NCBI GenBank assembly: GCA_020723185.1
Contig: DYJI01000004.1
Coordinates: 62,001-126,000 of the forward strand
DNA: 64,000 nucleotides
Direction of reading: 5' to 3'
DNA from: Sideroxydans lithotrophicus
GTDB lineage: Bacteria > Pseudomonadota > Gammaproteobacteria > Burkholderiales > Gallionellaceae
Shown: in pieces, positions 1 to 7,523 of the stretch
Position numbering within the stretch: position 1 is the stretch's first letter
How the letters are laid out: each line of letters opens with the position of its first letter
Notes under the pieces: generated by a model
Database searches by the model: none
Seen by the model: only the letters and a program-made list of their open reading frames with translations
Told to the model about the DNA's origin: nothing
Program-made: the position numbers and the translations under genes

Positions 1-201
1 GCGCTCGGCCTGCAGGCCGTCGGTCAGCAAGGACAGATCGACCGCGGCCATGCCGCGCTTCTCGCTGGTCTTGGCGATGGCCGAGAACTGGTCTTCGAAG
101 ATGGACTTCGAGTCGTGCAGCAGGCGGCCGATCAAGGTGCTCTTTCCGTCGTCGACGGAACCGGCGGTGATGAAACGTAACAGTTGTGTGTTGGTATCCA
201 T
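1..201 (-). CDS. cysN: Sulfate adenylyltransferase subunit 1 (CysN), N-terminal part, cut by window edge
   Basis: Only the first 67 codons are inside the window. The translation opens with a GTPase P-loop, GSVDDGKST at about residues 14-22, followed by the conserved stretch with [10 protein letters not shown]. This is typical of the large GTP-binding subunit of ATP sulfurylase, which couples GTP hydrolysis to APS formation with CysD. The ATG is at 201-199 and lies downstream of cysD (same strand), separated by about 140 bp that holds two palindromic repeats. Whether the protein is CysN alone or a CysN-CysC fusion cannot be seen from this end. Confidence 0.93.
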   Translation of the reverse strand, partial: MDTNTQLLRFITAGSVDDGKSTLIGRLLHDSKSIFEDQFSAIAKTSEKRGMAAVDLSLLTDGLQAER

Positions 202-226
202 TATTCAATCCTCAAATTTCCGGCTT

Positions 227-255
227 CGTCATTCCGGCGCAGGCCGGAATCCAGC
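227..255. repeat. REP-like palindromic repeat, copy 1
   Basis: A GC-rich palindromic unit whose core is GTCATTCCGG-CGCAGG-CCGGAATCCAG. A second copy lies in opposite orientation at 313-343. The form resembles the widespread intergenic repeats of proteobacteria with a GTCATTCC...GGAATCCAG outline. It sits between cysD and cysN and could form an mRNA hairpin that modulates cysN expression. Family assignment is by appearance only. Confidence 0.7.
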
Positions 256-312
256 GGTTTTATGCAACATGCCTTCAGGCTTTGTCCCGCGTTGCGGGAA
301 TTCTCGTTCTGA

Positions 313-343
313 CTGGATCCCGGCCTGCGCCGGGATGACGGCC
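313..343. repeat. REP-like palindromic repeat, copy 2 (inverted)
   Basis: The unit reads CTGGATCCCGGC-CTGCG-CCGGGATGACGG, an inverted and slightly diverged version of the copy at 227-255. Its right end touches the cysD stop codon (345-343). The pair could fold into one larger structure in the cys transcript. Confidence 0.7.
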
Positions 344-1269
344 TAGAAGTAACCTTCCTTCTTGCGCAACTCCATCGACGCTTCCGAAGTCTGGTCGTCC
401 ATGCGTGTCGCGCCGCGTTCGGTGATGCGTGTCGAAGCGGTCTCGGCGATGATCTCTTCCACCGTGCGCGCGGTGGATTCCACCGGCGCGGTACAAGTCA
501 TATCGCCCACGGTACGGAAACGCACGGTGGCGATCTCCACCTTCTCGCCCGGCTTGGGCTGCACCAGATGCGATACCGGGATCACGTTGCCGCCGCGGCG
601 CATCACTTCGCGTTCATGTGCGAAGTAGATGTCCGGGATGTACAGCTTCTCGCGGCCGATGTATTCCCAGATGTCCATCTCTGTCCAGTTCGAGATCGGG
701 AACACGCGGATGTTCTCGCCGGCATTCACGCGGGTGTTGTAGGTGTCCCACAGCTCCGGGCGCTGGTTCTTCGGGTCCCATTGGCCGAACTCGTCGCGGA
801 AGGAGAAGATGCGTTCCTTGGCGCGCGCCTTCTCTTCGTCGCGGCGTGCACCGCCCAGGCAGGCATCGAATCCGAATTCCGCGATGGTCTCCAGCAGCGT
901 CACCGACTGGTACGGATTGCGCGGCTTGCTCTCATCCTTAATCACGATGCTGCCGCGCTTGATCGAGTCCTCCAGCGAACGCACGATGAGCCGCTCGCCC
1001 AAGTCGCTCGCCAGCTTGTCGCGGCACGCGATCACTTCCGGGAAGTTGTGCTCGGTGTCGATGTGCACCAGCGGGAACGGGAACTTCGCCGGACGGAACG
1101 CCTTCTCCGCCAGACGCAGCATCACGATGGAATCCTTGCCGCCCGAGAACAGCAGCGCGGGATTCTTACATTCCGCTGCGACCTCGCGCATGATGTGGAT
1201 GGATTCGCTCTCCAGTGCGTCCAGATGGGTGAAGCTGTGTTTCGTCATATTCTTCTCTACCAGTTTCAT
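343..1269 (-). CDS. cysD: Sulfate adenylyltransferase subunit 2 (CysD)
   Basis: 308 aa, the usual CysD length. Residues 42-47 read SGGKDS, the PP-loop that binds ATP in this family, followed by VMLRLAEKAF, and later the conserved GGARRDEEKARAKER and RFRTVGDMTCT stretches. The enzyme makes APS and pyrophosphate from sulfate and ATP, with CysN as GTPase partner. An AAGGG ribosome site lies six bases before ATG 1269; an alternative start at codon 8 (MTKHSF) also has a plausible site. It follows cysH closely and is part of the minus-strand cys operon. Confidence 0.96.
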   Translation of the reverse strand: MKLVEKNMTKHSFTHLDALESESIHIMREVAAECKNPALLFSGGKDSIVMLRLAEKAFRPAKFPFPLVHIDTEHNFPEVIACRDKLASDLGERLIVRSLEDSIKRGSIVIKDESKPRNPYQSVTLLETIAEFGFDACLGGARRDEEKARAKERIFSFRDEFGQWDPKNQRPELWDTYNTRVNAGENIRVFPISNWTEMDIWEYIGREKLYIPDIYFAHEREVMRRGGNVIPVSHLVQPKPGEKVEIATVRFRTVGDMTCTAPVESTARTVEEIIAETASTRITERGATRMDDQTSEASMELRKKEGYF

Positions 1270-1288
1270 GATGATCCCTTGTCGGCGT

Positions 1289-2170
1289 TCAAGCCGTTTG
1301 TTTCTGAGACACGGCGGGACGTGCCGCGATCTCGATGATGCGTTCGCGGCTGGCCTGCAGCGAGGTGCGGCTCACTTTCTCCGGTTCGCGGAGGTTTTGG
1401 CTACGGCTAACGTCGTGAGCTTCGCTCCCGACATTACCCTGCGCCGAAACCCTGCTCGCATCCGGGCCTTGCCCGGACCGGAGTGCGGATTGCACGTGCA
1501 ATCCGCATTCCTTGCTCGCCGGGTTTTCCCACCACCAGCGCCCGGCGCGGATGTCTTCGCCCAGCGAGATGGAGCGTGTGCACGGCGCGCAGCCGATGCT
1601 GGGGTAGAACTGGTCGTGCAATGCGTTGTAAGGCACGTCGTGCTCACGGATGTAGCTCCACACGTCGTTGTTGCTCCACTCCAGCAGCGGGTTGATCTTC
1701 TGCAGGCCGTTGTCGGCGTCGAAGCTGGAGACCTCCAGCGTGCCGCGCGTCACCGCCTGGTCGCGGCGCAGGCCGGTGATCCATGCGTCGTTGCCTTTCA
1801 GTGCACGGCGCAGCGGTTCCACCTTGCGCGCGAAGCAGCAGGCCTTGCGGCTTTCCACGCTGTCATAGAAACCGTTGATACCGTGCTGGCTGACATATCC
1901 CTCGGTCAGCTTGCTGTCCGGGAAATACACCTTGAGCGGGATGGCGTAGTGCTTCTCCACCTTGGCGATCAGGTCGTAGGTCTCTTTCGGCAGACGTCCC
2001 GTGTCCAGGCTGAACAGTTTGATGCTCGGCGCGTGTTTGGCGATGAGGTCGGTCAGCACCATGTCTTCCGCGCCCAGGCTGTTGGCGAACACCACGGCGG
2101 GGTATTGCTTGGCCGTTTGCTGCAATACCGCGATGGTGGTGGCGATCTTTTCTTTCAGGGCACTCATCAT
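1289..2170 (-). CDS. cysH: Assimilatory adenylyl-sulfate (APS/PAPS) reductase, with unusual C-terminal tail
   Basis: 293 aa from ATG 2170, which overlaps the DUF934 stop (ATGA); ATG 2167 is an equally possible start. The fold is CysH: VVFANSLGAEDMVLTDLI, SLDTGRLPKETYDL, and the catalytic ECGLH motif. Two cysteine pairs (ACCFARK near residue 125 and CAPC near 210) are those that bind a 4Fe-4S cluster in enzymes acting on APS directly, which fits the absence of a visible cysC. Family members normally end soon after ECGLH; here about 68 further residues follow, encoded by a hairpin-rich stretch (1412-1507) that looks inserted. Catalytic residues remain intact. Confidence 0.93.
   Translation of the reverse strand: MMSALKEKIATTIAVLQQTAKQYPAVVFANSLGAEDMVLTDLIAKHAPSIKLFSLDTGRLPKETYDLIAKVEKHYAIPLKVYFPDSKLTEGYVSQHGINGFYDSVESRKACCFARKVEPLRRALKGNDAWITGLRRDQAVTRGTLEVSSFDADNGLQKINPLLEWSNNDVWSYIREHDVPYNALHDQFYPSIGCAPCTRSISLGEDIRAGRWWWENPASKECGLHVQSALRSGQGPDASRVSAQGNVGSEAHDVSRSQNLREPEKVSRTSLQASRERIIEIAARPAVSQKQTA
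1412..1507. repeat. Cluster of three palindromes inside the 3' part of cysH
   Basis: Three inverted repeats lie in a row: GTCG-GAGC-TTC-GCTC-CGAC at 1412-1432, TCCGGGC-CTT-GCCCGGA at 1461-1477, and a perfect 24-bp palindrome at 1484-1507 with half-site TGCGGATTGCAC. The last one spans the codons right after the catalytic ECGLH motif. The grouping looks like a small palindromic mobile element inserted in frame. No second copy was noticed elsewhere in the window. Confidence 0.6.
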
Positions 2171-2679
2171 GCGACTCCTCTCACTACACGATTGAACAAT
2201 GGCGCTTCGATATCCACCGACGCCTGATATTTCACAGTGAACGTTTCGAAACCCGACCGCGCCTGCTGCATATCCTGGTCCGCGCGCATGGCAAAACTGT
2301 CGAAGCCCACGCGTTTCAGGTAGAACAACTGGTCGTACAACACATCGCCCATCGCGCGCAGTTCGCCGCGGTAGCCGTATTGCTTGCGCAGGCGGTAGGC
2401 CAGCGTGTAACCGCGCCCGTCGGTGTACTTGTGGATATCGATAGCGATCACCGGGAAGCGGTTCACGTCGTCGGGGATATCCTCGGCACGCTCCAACCCG
2501 CCCAGCCACAGCCCCAGCTCTTTACGCGCGCGCAAGGCTTCCCATTGGCAGTTCCACACCGGTAACGGCACGATGTATTCACCTTGCGGCACCACGATGC
2601 TGTCTGCTGCATCGCCTTCATGCAGACGCAGCACCTGCCAACTGTCGTTCACCACCTGTTTGTCTTTGATGATGTCCAT
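2167..2679 (-). CDS. DUF934 family protein of the sulfite reduction operon
   Basis: 170 aa. The middle carries the DUF934 hallmarks: LGLWLGGLERAEDIPDDVNRF, then FPVIAIDIHKYTDGRGYT, then RLRKQYGYRGELRAMGDVLYDQLFYLKRVGF. This family is regularly encoded beside cysI and cysH in beta- and gammaproteobacteria and is thought to assist sulfite reduction; the biochemical role is not established. Start ATG 2679 overlaps the cysI stop in TGATG and its own stop overlaps the cysH start, so the three are translationally coupled. Confidence 0.9.
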   Translation of the reverse strand: MDIIKDKQVVNDSWQVLRLHEGDAADSIVVPQGEYIVPLPVWNCQWEALRARKELGLWLGGLERAEDIPDDVNRFPVIAIDIHKYTDGRGYTLAYRLRKQYGYRGELRAMGDVLYDQLFYLKRVGFDSFAMRADQDMQQARSGFETFTVKYQASVDIEAPLFNRVVRGVA

Positions 2680-4424
2680 CAGAACCTCTTCGAAAAATAC
2701 GGCAGCTCGTATGGCACGCCGACCGCCAGTGCTTCGTAGTCCGGCAACAGCAGCTTCGCGTCTTCCACGATGGGCTCGGCATAGACAAAGGTCTTGAACG
2801 GTTCGTGACCGATGCGTTGCAGCGTGTCGATGAAACGCTCGCCGTCGAAACGCTCACTCACATACACATGCAGCAAGCGTGCGATCACCGTGGGGATCTG
2901 CGCGAACGAGAACGAGCGGCCAATGATCTTGCCGATGGCAGCGGGCGTACCCTTGTTGCCGCCTATGGTCACCTGGTACCACTCCTCGCCGGACTTATCC
3001 ACGCCGAGGATGCCAATGTGCGCCACATGGTGGTGGCCGCAGGCATTCACGCAACCCGAGATGTTCAGGTCGATGTCGCCGATGTCGTGCAGATAGTCGT
3101 AATCCTCGAAACGCTCGGTGATGGCCTTGGCCAGCGAGATGGAACGCGCATTGGCCAGCGTGCAGAAATCCGCACCGGGGCAGCACACGATGTCGGTCAG
3201 CAGGCCGATGTTCGGCGTTGCCAGTCCGGCCGCTTTCGCTTCCTGCCACAACGCGTACAGGTCGGACTGTTTCACGTCGGCCAGCACCAGGTTCTGCAAG
3301 TGCGAGACGCGCAGTTCGCCGAAGCTGTAGTGGTCGGCCAGTGCCGCCACCACATCGAGCTGGTCGGCGCTGATGTCGCCGGGGGCGCGACCGGGATGCT
3401 TGAGCGACAGCCACACTGCGGCATAGCCATCCACCTTGTGCGCGGTGACGTTGCGCTGCACCCAGCTGGCGAATGCCTTGTCGTCGCGCTGTGCCGCCTC
3501 GAAGGAAGCGTCGAGCTGTGGCAAGGTCTCGTAAGCGGGTGCGCTGAACGCTACGCTCACGCGCGCCACTTCCGCTTCGGTCAATGTCGAAGGGCCGTCC
3601 TTGTGCAACTGCCATTCCGTTTCCACATGACGGCGGAACTCGTCTATGCCGATGGCCTGCACCAGTATCTTGATGCGCGCCTTGTACAGGTTGTCGCGGC
3701 GGCCGAACTCGTTATAGACGCGCACGATGGACTCCATGTAGGTCAGCAGGTGCTGCCATGGCAGGAAGGCAATCAGCTCCTGACCGATGATGGGCGTACG
3801 GCCCAAGCCGCCGCCGACCAGGATGCGGAAGCCCAGCTCGCCTTGTACGTTCTTCACCAGTTGCACGCCGACGTCGTTGATCTCGGTGGCAGCCCGGTCC
3901 TGGCTCGCGCCGCTCACCGACACCTTGAACTTGCGCGGCAGGAAGGCGAACTCCGGATGGAAGGTGCTCCACTGGCGCAATATCTCGGCGAACGGGCGCG
4001 GATCGGCAAGCTCGTCGCGTGCCACACCGGCCAGCTCGTCCGAGGTGATGCTGCGGATGCAACTGCCCGACGTCTGGTTGGCATGCATCTCGACCTGGGC
4101 CAGTTCGGCCAGGATCTTCGGCGTGTCTTCCAGCTTGAGCCAGTTGAACTGGATGTTCTGGCGCGTGCTCAGATGGCCGTAACCGCGGTCATAGGTGCGC
4201 GCGATGTGCGCCAGCGTGTGCATCTGTGCGCTGCTCGCCAAACCATACGGGATGGCGATGCGCATCATGTAACCGTGCACCTGCATGTAGATGCCATTCT
4301 GCAAACGCAGCACGCGGAAGTCGTCTTCCTTCAGCTCGCCCGTCAGACGGCGACGCACCTGGTCGCTGTACTGTGCGACGCGCTCGGCGGTCAACTGGTG
4401 ATCGAAATCATCGTAGCGGTACAT
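2679..4424 (-). CDS. cysI: Sulfite reductase hemoprotein (CysI-like, nitrite/sulfite reductase family)
   Basis: 581 aa. The siroheme/4Fe-4S ligands are visible as CCPGADFC near residue 411 and GCVNACGHHH near 455. Earlier stretches include YGHLSTRQNIQFNWL and the TSGSCIRS region, both typical of the ferredoxin-like half-domains. It reduces sulfite to sulfide with six electrons. No cysJ flavoprotein is nearby, so the electron donor may be ferredoxin or another carrier. The ATG at 4424 overlaps the upstream small gene's stop in TGATG; a GTG one codon earlier is in frame but less likely. Confidence 0.95.
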   Translation of the reverse strand: MYRYDDFDHQLTAERVAQYSDQVRRRLTGELKEDDFRVLRLQNGIYMQVHGYMMRIAIPYGLASSAQMHTLAHIARTYDRGYGHLSTRQNIQFNWLKLEDTPKILAELAQVEMHANQTSGSCIRSITSDELAGVARDELADPRPFAEILRQWSTFHPEFAFLPRKFKVSVSGASQDRAATEINDVGVQLVKNVQGELGFRILVGGGLGRTPIIGQELIAFLPWQHLLTYMESIVRVYNEFGRRDNLYKARIKILVQAIGIDEFRRHVETEWQLHKDGPSTLTEAEVARVSVAFSAPAYETLPQLDASFEAAQRDDKAFASWVQRNVTAHKVDGYAAVWLSLKHPGRAPGDISADQLDVVAALADHYSFGELRVSHLQNLVLADVKQSDLYALWQEAKAAGLATPNIGLLTDIVCCPGADFCTLANARSISLAKAITERFEDYDYLHDIGDIDLNISGCVNACGHHHVAHIGILGVDKSGEEWYQVTIGGNKGTPAAIGKIIGRSFSFAQIPTVIARLLHVYVSERFDGERFIDTLQRIGHEPFKTFVYAEPIVEDAKLLLPDYEALAVGVPYELPYFSKRF

Positions 4425-4654
4425 CACTGTGCCTCGTCTGAATAATGTTTGGACACCGGCAGTTTCAGCGCGGCTTCCAGCGGGAACTTCGCACCGAAGG
4501 CGAGGATGTGCGCGACATCGTCATCTTCGTCGTGGCGCAGGGCCTGACCGATATAGGCATGCTCGCCCTCGTAGCCCACCACCACACCGACGCGTCCGCC
4601 GCAGCCGTTGAACCAGCTCACTTGTTTGGGTTTGTTGGGTGCGTTCTTGCTCAT
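4424..4654 (-). CDS. Small conserved protein at the head of the cys operon
   Basis: 76 aa, start ATG 4654, stop overlapping the cysI start. The sequence has a glycine-rich FNGCGGRVGVVVGYEGEHAYIGQAL stretch (shown here in parts: FNGCGGRVG, VVVGYEGEH) and an acidic DEDDD patch; no catalytic motif is recognisable. Position and coupling make a role in sulfite reduction likely, for example as an accessory or electron-transfer partner, but I do not recognise the family with certainty. Confidence 0.75.
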   Translation of the reverse strand: MSKNAPNKPKQVSWFNGCGGRVGVVVGYEGEHAYIGQALRHDEDDDVAHILAFGAKFPLEAALKLPVSKHYSDEAQ

Positions 4655-4673
4655 GTCTTTTCCTTCACTCGAA

Positions 4674-5456
4674 TCAATTCAAAGCCAGTCGCGTGCCGAT
4701 GACCAGCAACATCGTCGCCAATATCGGGCGCAACACTTTCTCGGGGACTTTCGCGGACAGGTGGCTGCCGATCCAGATGCCCGGCAAGGAACCCAGCAGC
4801 AGGCTGCCCAGCAAAACGAAGTCCACCGTGCCCAGCGTCATGTGACCCAGACCGGCGACTGCGGTGAGCGGCACGGCATGGGCGATGTCGGTGCCCACCA
4901 CTTTCACGGTGGTCAGGCGCGGGTAGAGGAACAACAAGGCGACCGTGCCCAGCACACCGGCACCGATGGAGGAGATGGTGACCAGCACGCCGACAATGGC
5001 ACCGGTGACGATGGTGGCGGCCGGCAGATGACGGTGATGAAGTTCAGCCACTGTGCCGTCTTCACGCTGCGCCAGCTTACGGATGCGGTCCTTGAACAAC
5101 AGCGCGGCGGCTGTCAGCACGAGGGCGACGCTGAGTACGCCGGTCACCAGGCCTGTGAGTGACTTCTCGTCCATATCCAGCAGTTTGAAAGCCAGGATGG
5201 TGAGCAGCGCGGCGGGCAGGCTACCCAGACTGAGCAGCCCGACGATGCGCCACTCCACGCTGCCATTGAGGCTGTGCACCCAGCCGCCCAGTGATTTGGT
5301 GATGGAGGCATATAACAGGTCGGTGCCGACGGCCGTGGCGGGCGAGACGCCGAAGAACAGCACCAGCAGCGGCGTCATCAGCGAGCCGCCGCCGACGCCG
5401 GTCACCCCGACGATCAGCCCGACCAGAAAACCCGAGATCGTATACAGCCAGTCCAT
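4674..5456 (-). CDS. TauE/SafE family sulfite exporter-like permease
   Basis: 260 aa, about eight hydrophobic segments. The N-terminus has the TauE hallmark GVTGVGGGSLMTPLLVL followed by FGVSPATAVGTDLLYA, and a related repeat VVGTDIAHAVPLT in the second half. The family moves sulfite, sulfoacetate or other organosulfur anions across the inner membrane. It lies just upstream of the cys operon on the same strand and divergent from cysB, which suggests sulfite export or anion uptake under CysB control. Confidence 0.88.
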   Translation of the reverse strand: MDWLYTISGFLVGLIVGVTGVGGGSLMTPLLVLFFGVSPATAVGTDLLYASITKSLGGWVHSLNGSVEWRIVGLLSLGSLPAALLTILAFKLLDMDEKSLTGLVTGVLSVALVLTAAALLFKDRIRKLAQREDGTVAELHHRHLPAATIVTGAIVGVLVTISSIGAGVLGTVALLFLYPRLTTVKVVGTDIAHAVPLTAVAGLGHMTLGTVDFVLLGSLLLGSLPGIWIGSHLSAKVPEKVLRPILATMLLVIGTRLALN

Positions 5457-5510
5457 TGCGTCACACCCTGTTGATTGAATATGGAGCGCATTCTAGGTTC
5501 GCCGCTTTAT

Positions 5511-5540
5511 ATCGTTAAATACTTTTATGTTAGTATTTTA
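5511..5540. promoter_or_regulatory. AT-rich divergent regulatory region with inverted repeat, candidate CysB site
   Basis: In an otherwise GC-rich window the cysB upstream DNA is strongly AT-rich. It contains the inverted repeat AAATACT (5517-5523) and AGTATTT (5532-5538) with an 8-bp spacer. It lies between the divergent TauE/cys genes and cysB, where a LysR-type regulator such as CysB would bind. The assignment is inferred from position and symmetry. Confidence 0.5.
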
Positions 5541-5567
5541 TAACCCAATCACATATAAGAACCTGCC

Positions 5568-6494
5568 ATGAACCTGCAGCAACTGCGTTACCTGAACGAG
5601 ATCGTGCGTTGCGAACTGAACATCTCGGATGCCGCCAATGCGCTGTACACCTCGCAGCCCGGCGTGAGCAAACAGATCAAAATGCTGGAAGAGGAACTCG
5701 GCATCGACATCTTCGTGCGCAACGGCAAGCGCGTCGTTGCCATCACCGATCCGGGCAAAGCGGTACTGGAGATCGCCCGGCGCGTGCTGCACGAGACGGA
5801 CAACCTGAAACAGGTGGGGCAGGAATTCAAAAGGCAAGACAGCGGTGCACTCACCATCGCCACCACCCACACGCAGGCGCGCTATGCGCTGCCGCCGGTG
5901 GTCAAGGCGTTCACGCAGGCCTACCCGGAAGTCAAACTCGGCTTGCACCAGGGCAGCCCGACGCAGATCGCCGAGCAGGTGTTGAGCGGCGAGGTGGACA
6001 TCGGCATCGCCACCGAGAGTCTGGCCCTATACGACGAGCTGGTCACCCTGCCCTGCTACGAATGGCACCACTGCGTGGTCGTACCGCCCAAGCACCCGCT
6101 GCTGGATGAGAAGCGCCTGACGCTGAAGAAGCTGGCGCAATATCCCATCATCACTTACGACTTCGCTTTCACCGGCCGCAACAAGATCAATCAGGCATTC
6201 AGCGAGGCGGGACTGGAACCAAACATCGCACTCACCGCCATCGATGCCGACGTGATCAAGACCTATGTCGAATTGGGGCTGGGGGTCGGCATCGTGGCGC
6301 AGATGGCCTTCATCCCGGATCGCGACCGTCACCTGCGCATGATCGATGCCGGACATCTGTTCCAGCCCAGCACCACGCGCATCGCCATCCGCCAGAACCA
6401 GTACCTGCGCGGCTTCGGCTACCATTTCATCGAACTGTTCGCCCCGCACCTGACGCGCGACGTGGTTGCACAGGCGCTGCATCAGACAAAATAG
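5568..6494 (+). CDS. cysB: LysR-family transcriptional regulator CysB
   Basis: 308 aa. The N-terminal winged helix reads MNLQQLRYLNEIVRCELNIS, then ALYTSQPGVSKQIKMLEEELG, which is characteristic of CysB/Cbl rather than generic LysR proteins. The effector domain keeps ATTHTQARYALP, the CysB anion-binding segment, and ITYDFAFTGR. CysB activates sulfate assimilation when O-/N-acetylserine is present. It is divergent from the TauE/cys genes that it probably controls and ends two bases from the convergent PAQR gene. Confidence 0.94.
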   Translation: MNLQQLRYLNEIVRCELNISDAANALYTSQPGVSKQIKMLEEELGIDIFVRNGKRVVAITDPGKAVLEIARRVLHETDNLKQVGQEFKRQDSGALTIATTHTQARYALPPVVKAFTQAYPEVKLGLHQGSPTQIAEQVLSGEVDIGIATESLALYDELVTLPCYEWHHCVVVPPKHPLLDEKRLTLKKLAQYPIITYDFAFTGRNKINQAFSEAGLEPNIALTAIDADVIKTYVELGLGVGIVAQMAFIPDRDRHLRMIDAGHLFQPSTTRIAIRQNQYLRGFGYHFIELFAPHLTRDVVAQALHQTK

Positions 6495-6496
6495 AG

Positions 6497-7117
6497 TCAG
6501 GCGACGTAAAGCAGGATGGCGCAGTAATGCAGCGCGCTGCCGGCCAGCACGAACAGATGCCAGATGCCGTGACCGTGTTTGAAGCGCTGCTCGTAGAGAT
6601 AGAACAGGATACCGACGGTGTAGGCGATGCCGCCCGCCAGCAGCCAGGAGAATCCCGCCCATGACAAAGCGGATACCAGCGGTTTGACGGCGACCAGCGC
6701 GACCCATCCCATGAGAATGTAGATCACCATCGACATCCAGCGCGCCTTGCCGGCCCGCCACAACTCCTGGAATATCCCCAACAACGCCAGCCCCCACACC
6801 ACGCCGAACAGCGACCATCCCCACGGCCCGCGCAGGCTGACCAGGGCGAACGGCGTGTAACTTCCGGCGATCAACAGGTAGATGGAATTGTGATCCAGCT
6901 TGCGCAGGATCAGCTTGAACTTCCCCTTGCGCGCGTTGTGGTACAGCGTGGAAGAGCTGTACAACAACACCAGCGTCGCGCCATAGATGGAAAAACTGAC
7001 GACCTTCCATGCATCGCCGCTGAGCGCACCCAGCACGATGAGCACCACACCGCCGATCAGGGCGAGGATCGTGCCAAGCAGATGACTGATAGTATTGAAT
7101 CGTTCACCGCGCTCCAT
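6497..7117 (-). CDS. Hemolysin III / PAQR family membrane protein
   Basis: 206 aa with seven predicted membrane segments. Family motifs are visible: FNTISHLLG near the start, LYHNARKGK (histidine after the third segment), LDHNSIYLLIAGSYTP, and the C-terminal GHGIWHLFVLAGS. The conserved histidines match the metal site of PAQR proteins (YqfA/TrhA type), which influence membrane lipid homeostasis. The hemolysin name is historical. It is convergent with cysB. Confidence 0.9.
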   Translation of the reverse strand: MERGERFNTISHLLGTILALIGGVVLIVLGALSGDAWKVVSFSIYGATLVLLYSSSTLYHNARKGKFKLILRKLDHNSIYLLIAGSYTPFALVSLRGPWGWSLFGVVWGLALLGIFQELWRAGKARWMSMVIYILMGWVALVAVKPLVSALSWAGFSWLLAGGIAYTVGILFYLYEQRFKHGHGIWHLFVLAGSALHYCAILLYVA

Positions 7118-7138
7118 CGTGATCGATTCCGTTTCCGC

Positions 7139-7501
7139 CTAGGCGCTGGCAGGGCCTGCCTGATGACGCTCGATCACGCTGTCGATGAACTTGCGCAGGA
7201 AGCCCTCGGTCTGCGAGCTGTGGAAGCGGTCGATCTCGACGCCGTGGCTGTAGGCGACCACGGTGGGGAAGCCGCGCACCTTGTGCTTGCCGGCGATGCG
7301 CATGTTCTCGTCGGCATCGACCACGCCGAGGTAGAACTTGCCGTCGTAGTCGAACACCATCTTGTGCAGCAGCGGTGCCAGTACCTTGCATGGCGCGCAC
7401 CATTCGGCACTGATATCCATCAACACCGGCAGTTGGTGCGAGCGCGCCACCACCAGTTCTTCGAAGCTGTCTTCTTCCACGTTGTATGAATAGTCGCTCA
7501 T
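7139..7501 (-). CDS. Thioredoxin-like protein
   Basis: 120 aa from ATG 7501, chosen because AAGGA lies five bases upstream; an ATG five codons earlier has no good site. It has a thioredoxin fold with active site WCAPCK near residues 34-39 and the cis-proline loop RGFPTVV. The second half (YSHGVEIDRF, FLRKFIDSVIE) fits thioredoxin-family proteins of the YbbN/TrxA type without TPR repeats. It is cytoplasmic, with no signal peptide. It lies 22 bp downstream of murJ, so it may share its transcript. Confidence 0.85.
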   Translation of the reverse strand: MSDYSYNVEEDSFEELVVARSHQLPVLMDISAEWCAPCKVLAPLLHKMVFDYDGKFYLGVVDADENMRIAGKHKVRGFPTVVAYSHGVEIDRFHSSQTEGFLRKFIDSVIERHQAGPASA

Positions 7502-7523
7502 TTCATTCCTTTCCAATTTCCAC

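Noticed and set aside
2805-4445. 546-codon plus-strand frame opposite cysI
   Set aside because: Antisense shadow; cysI motifs on the minus strand are unambiguous.
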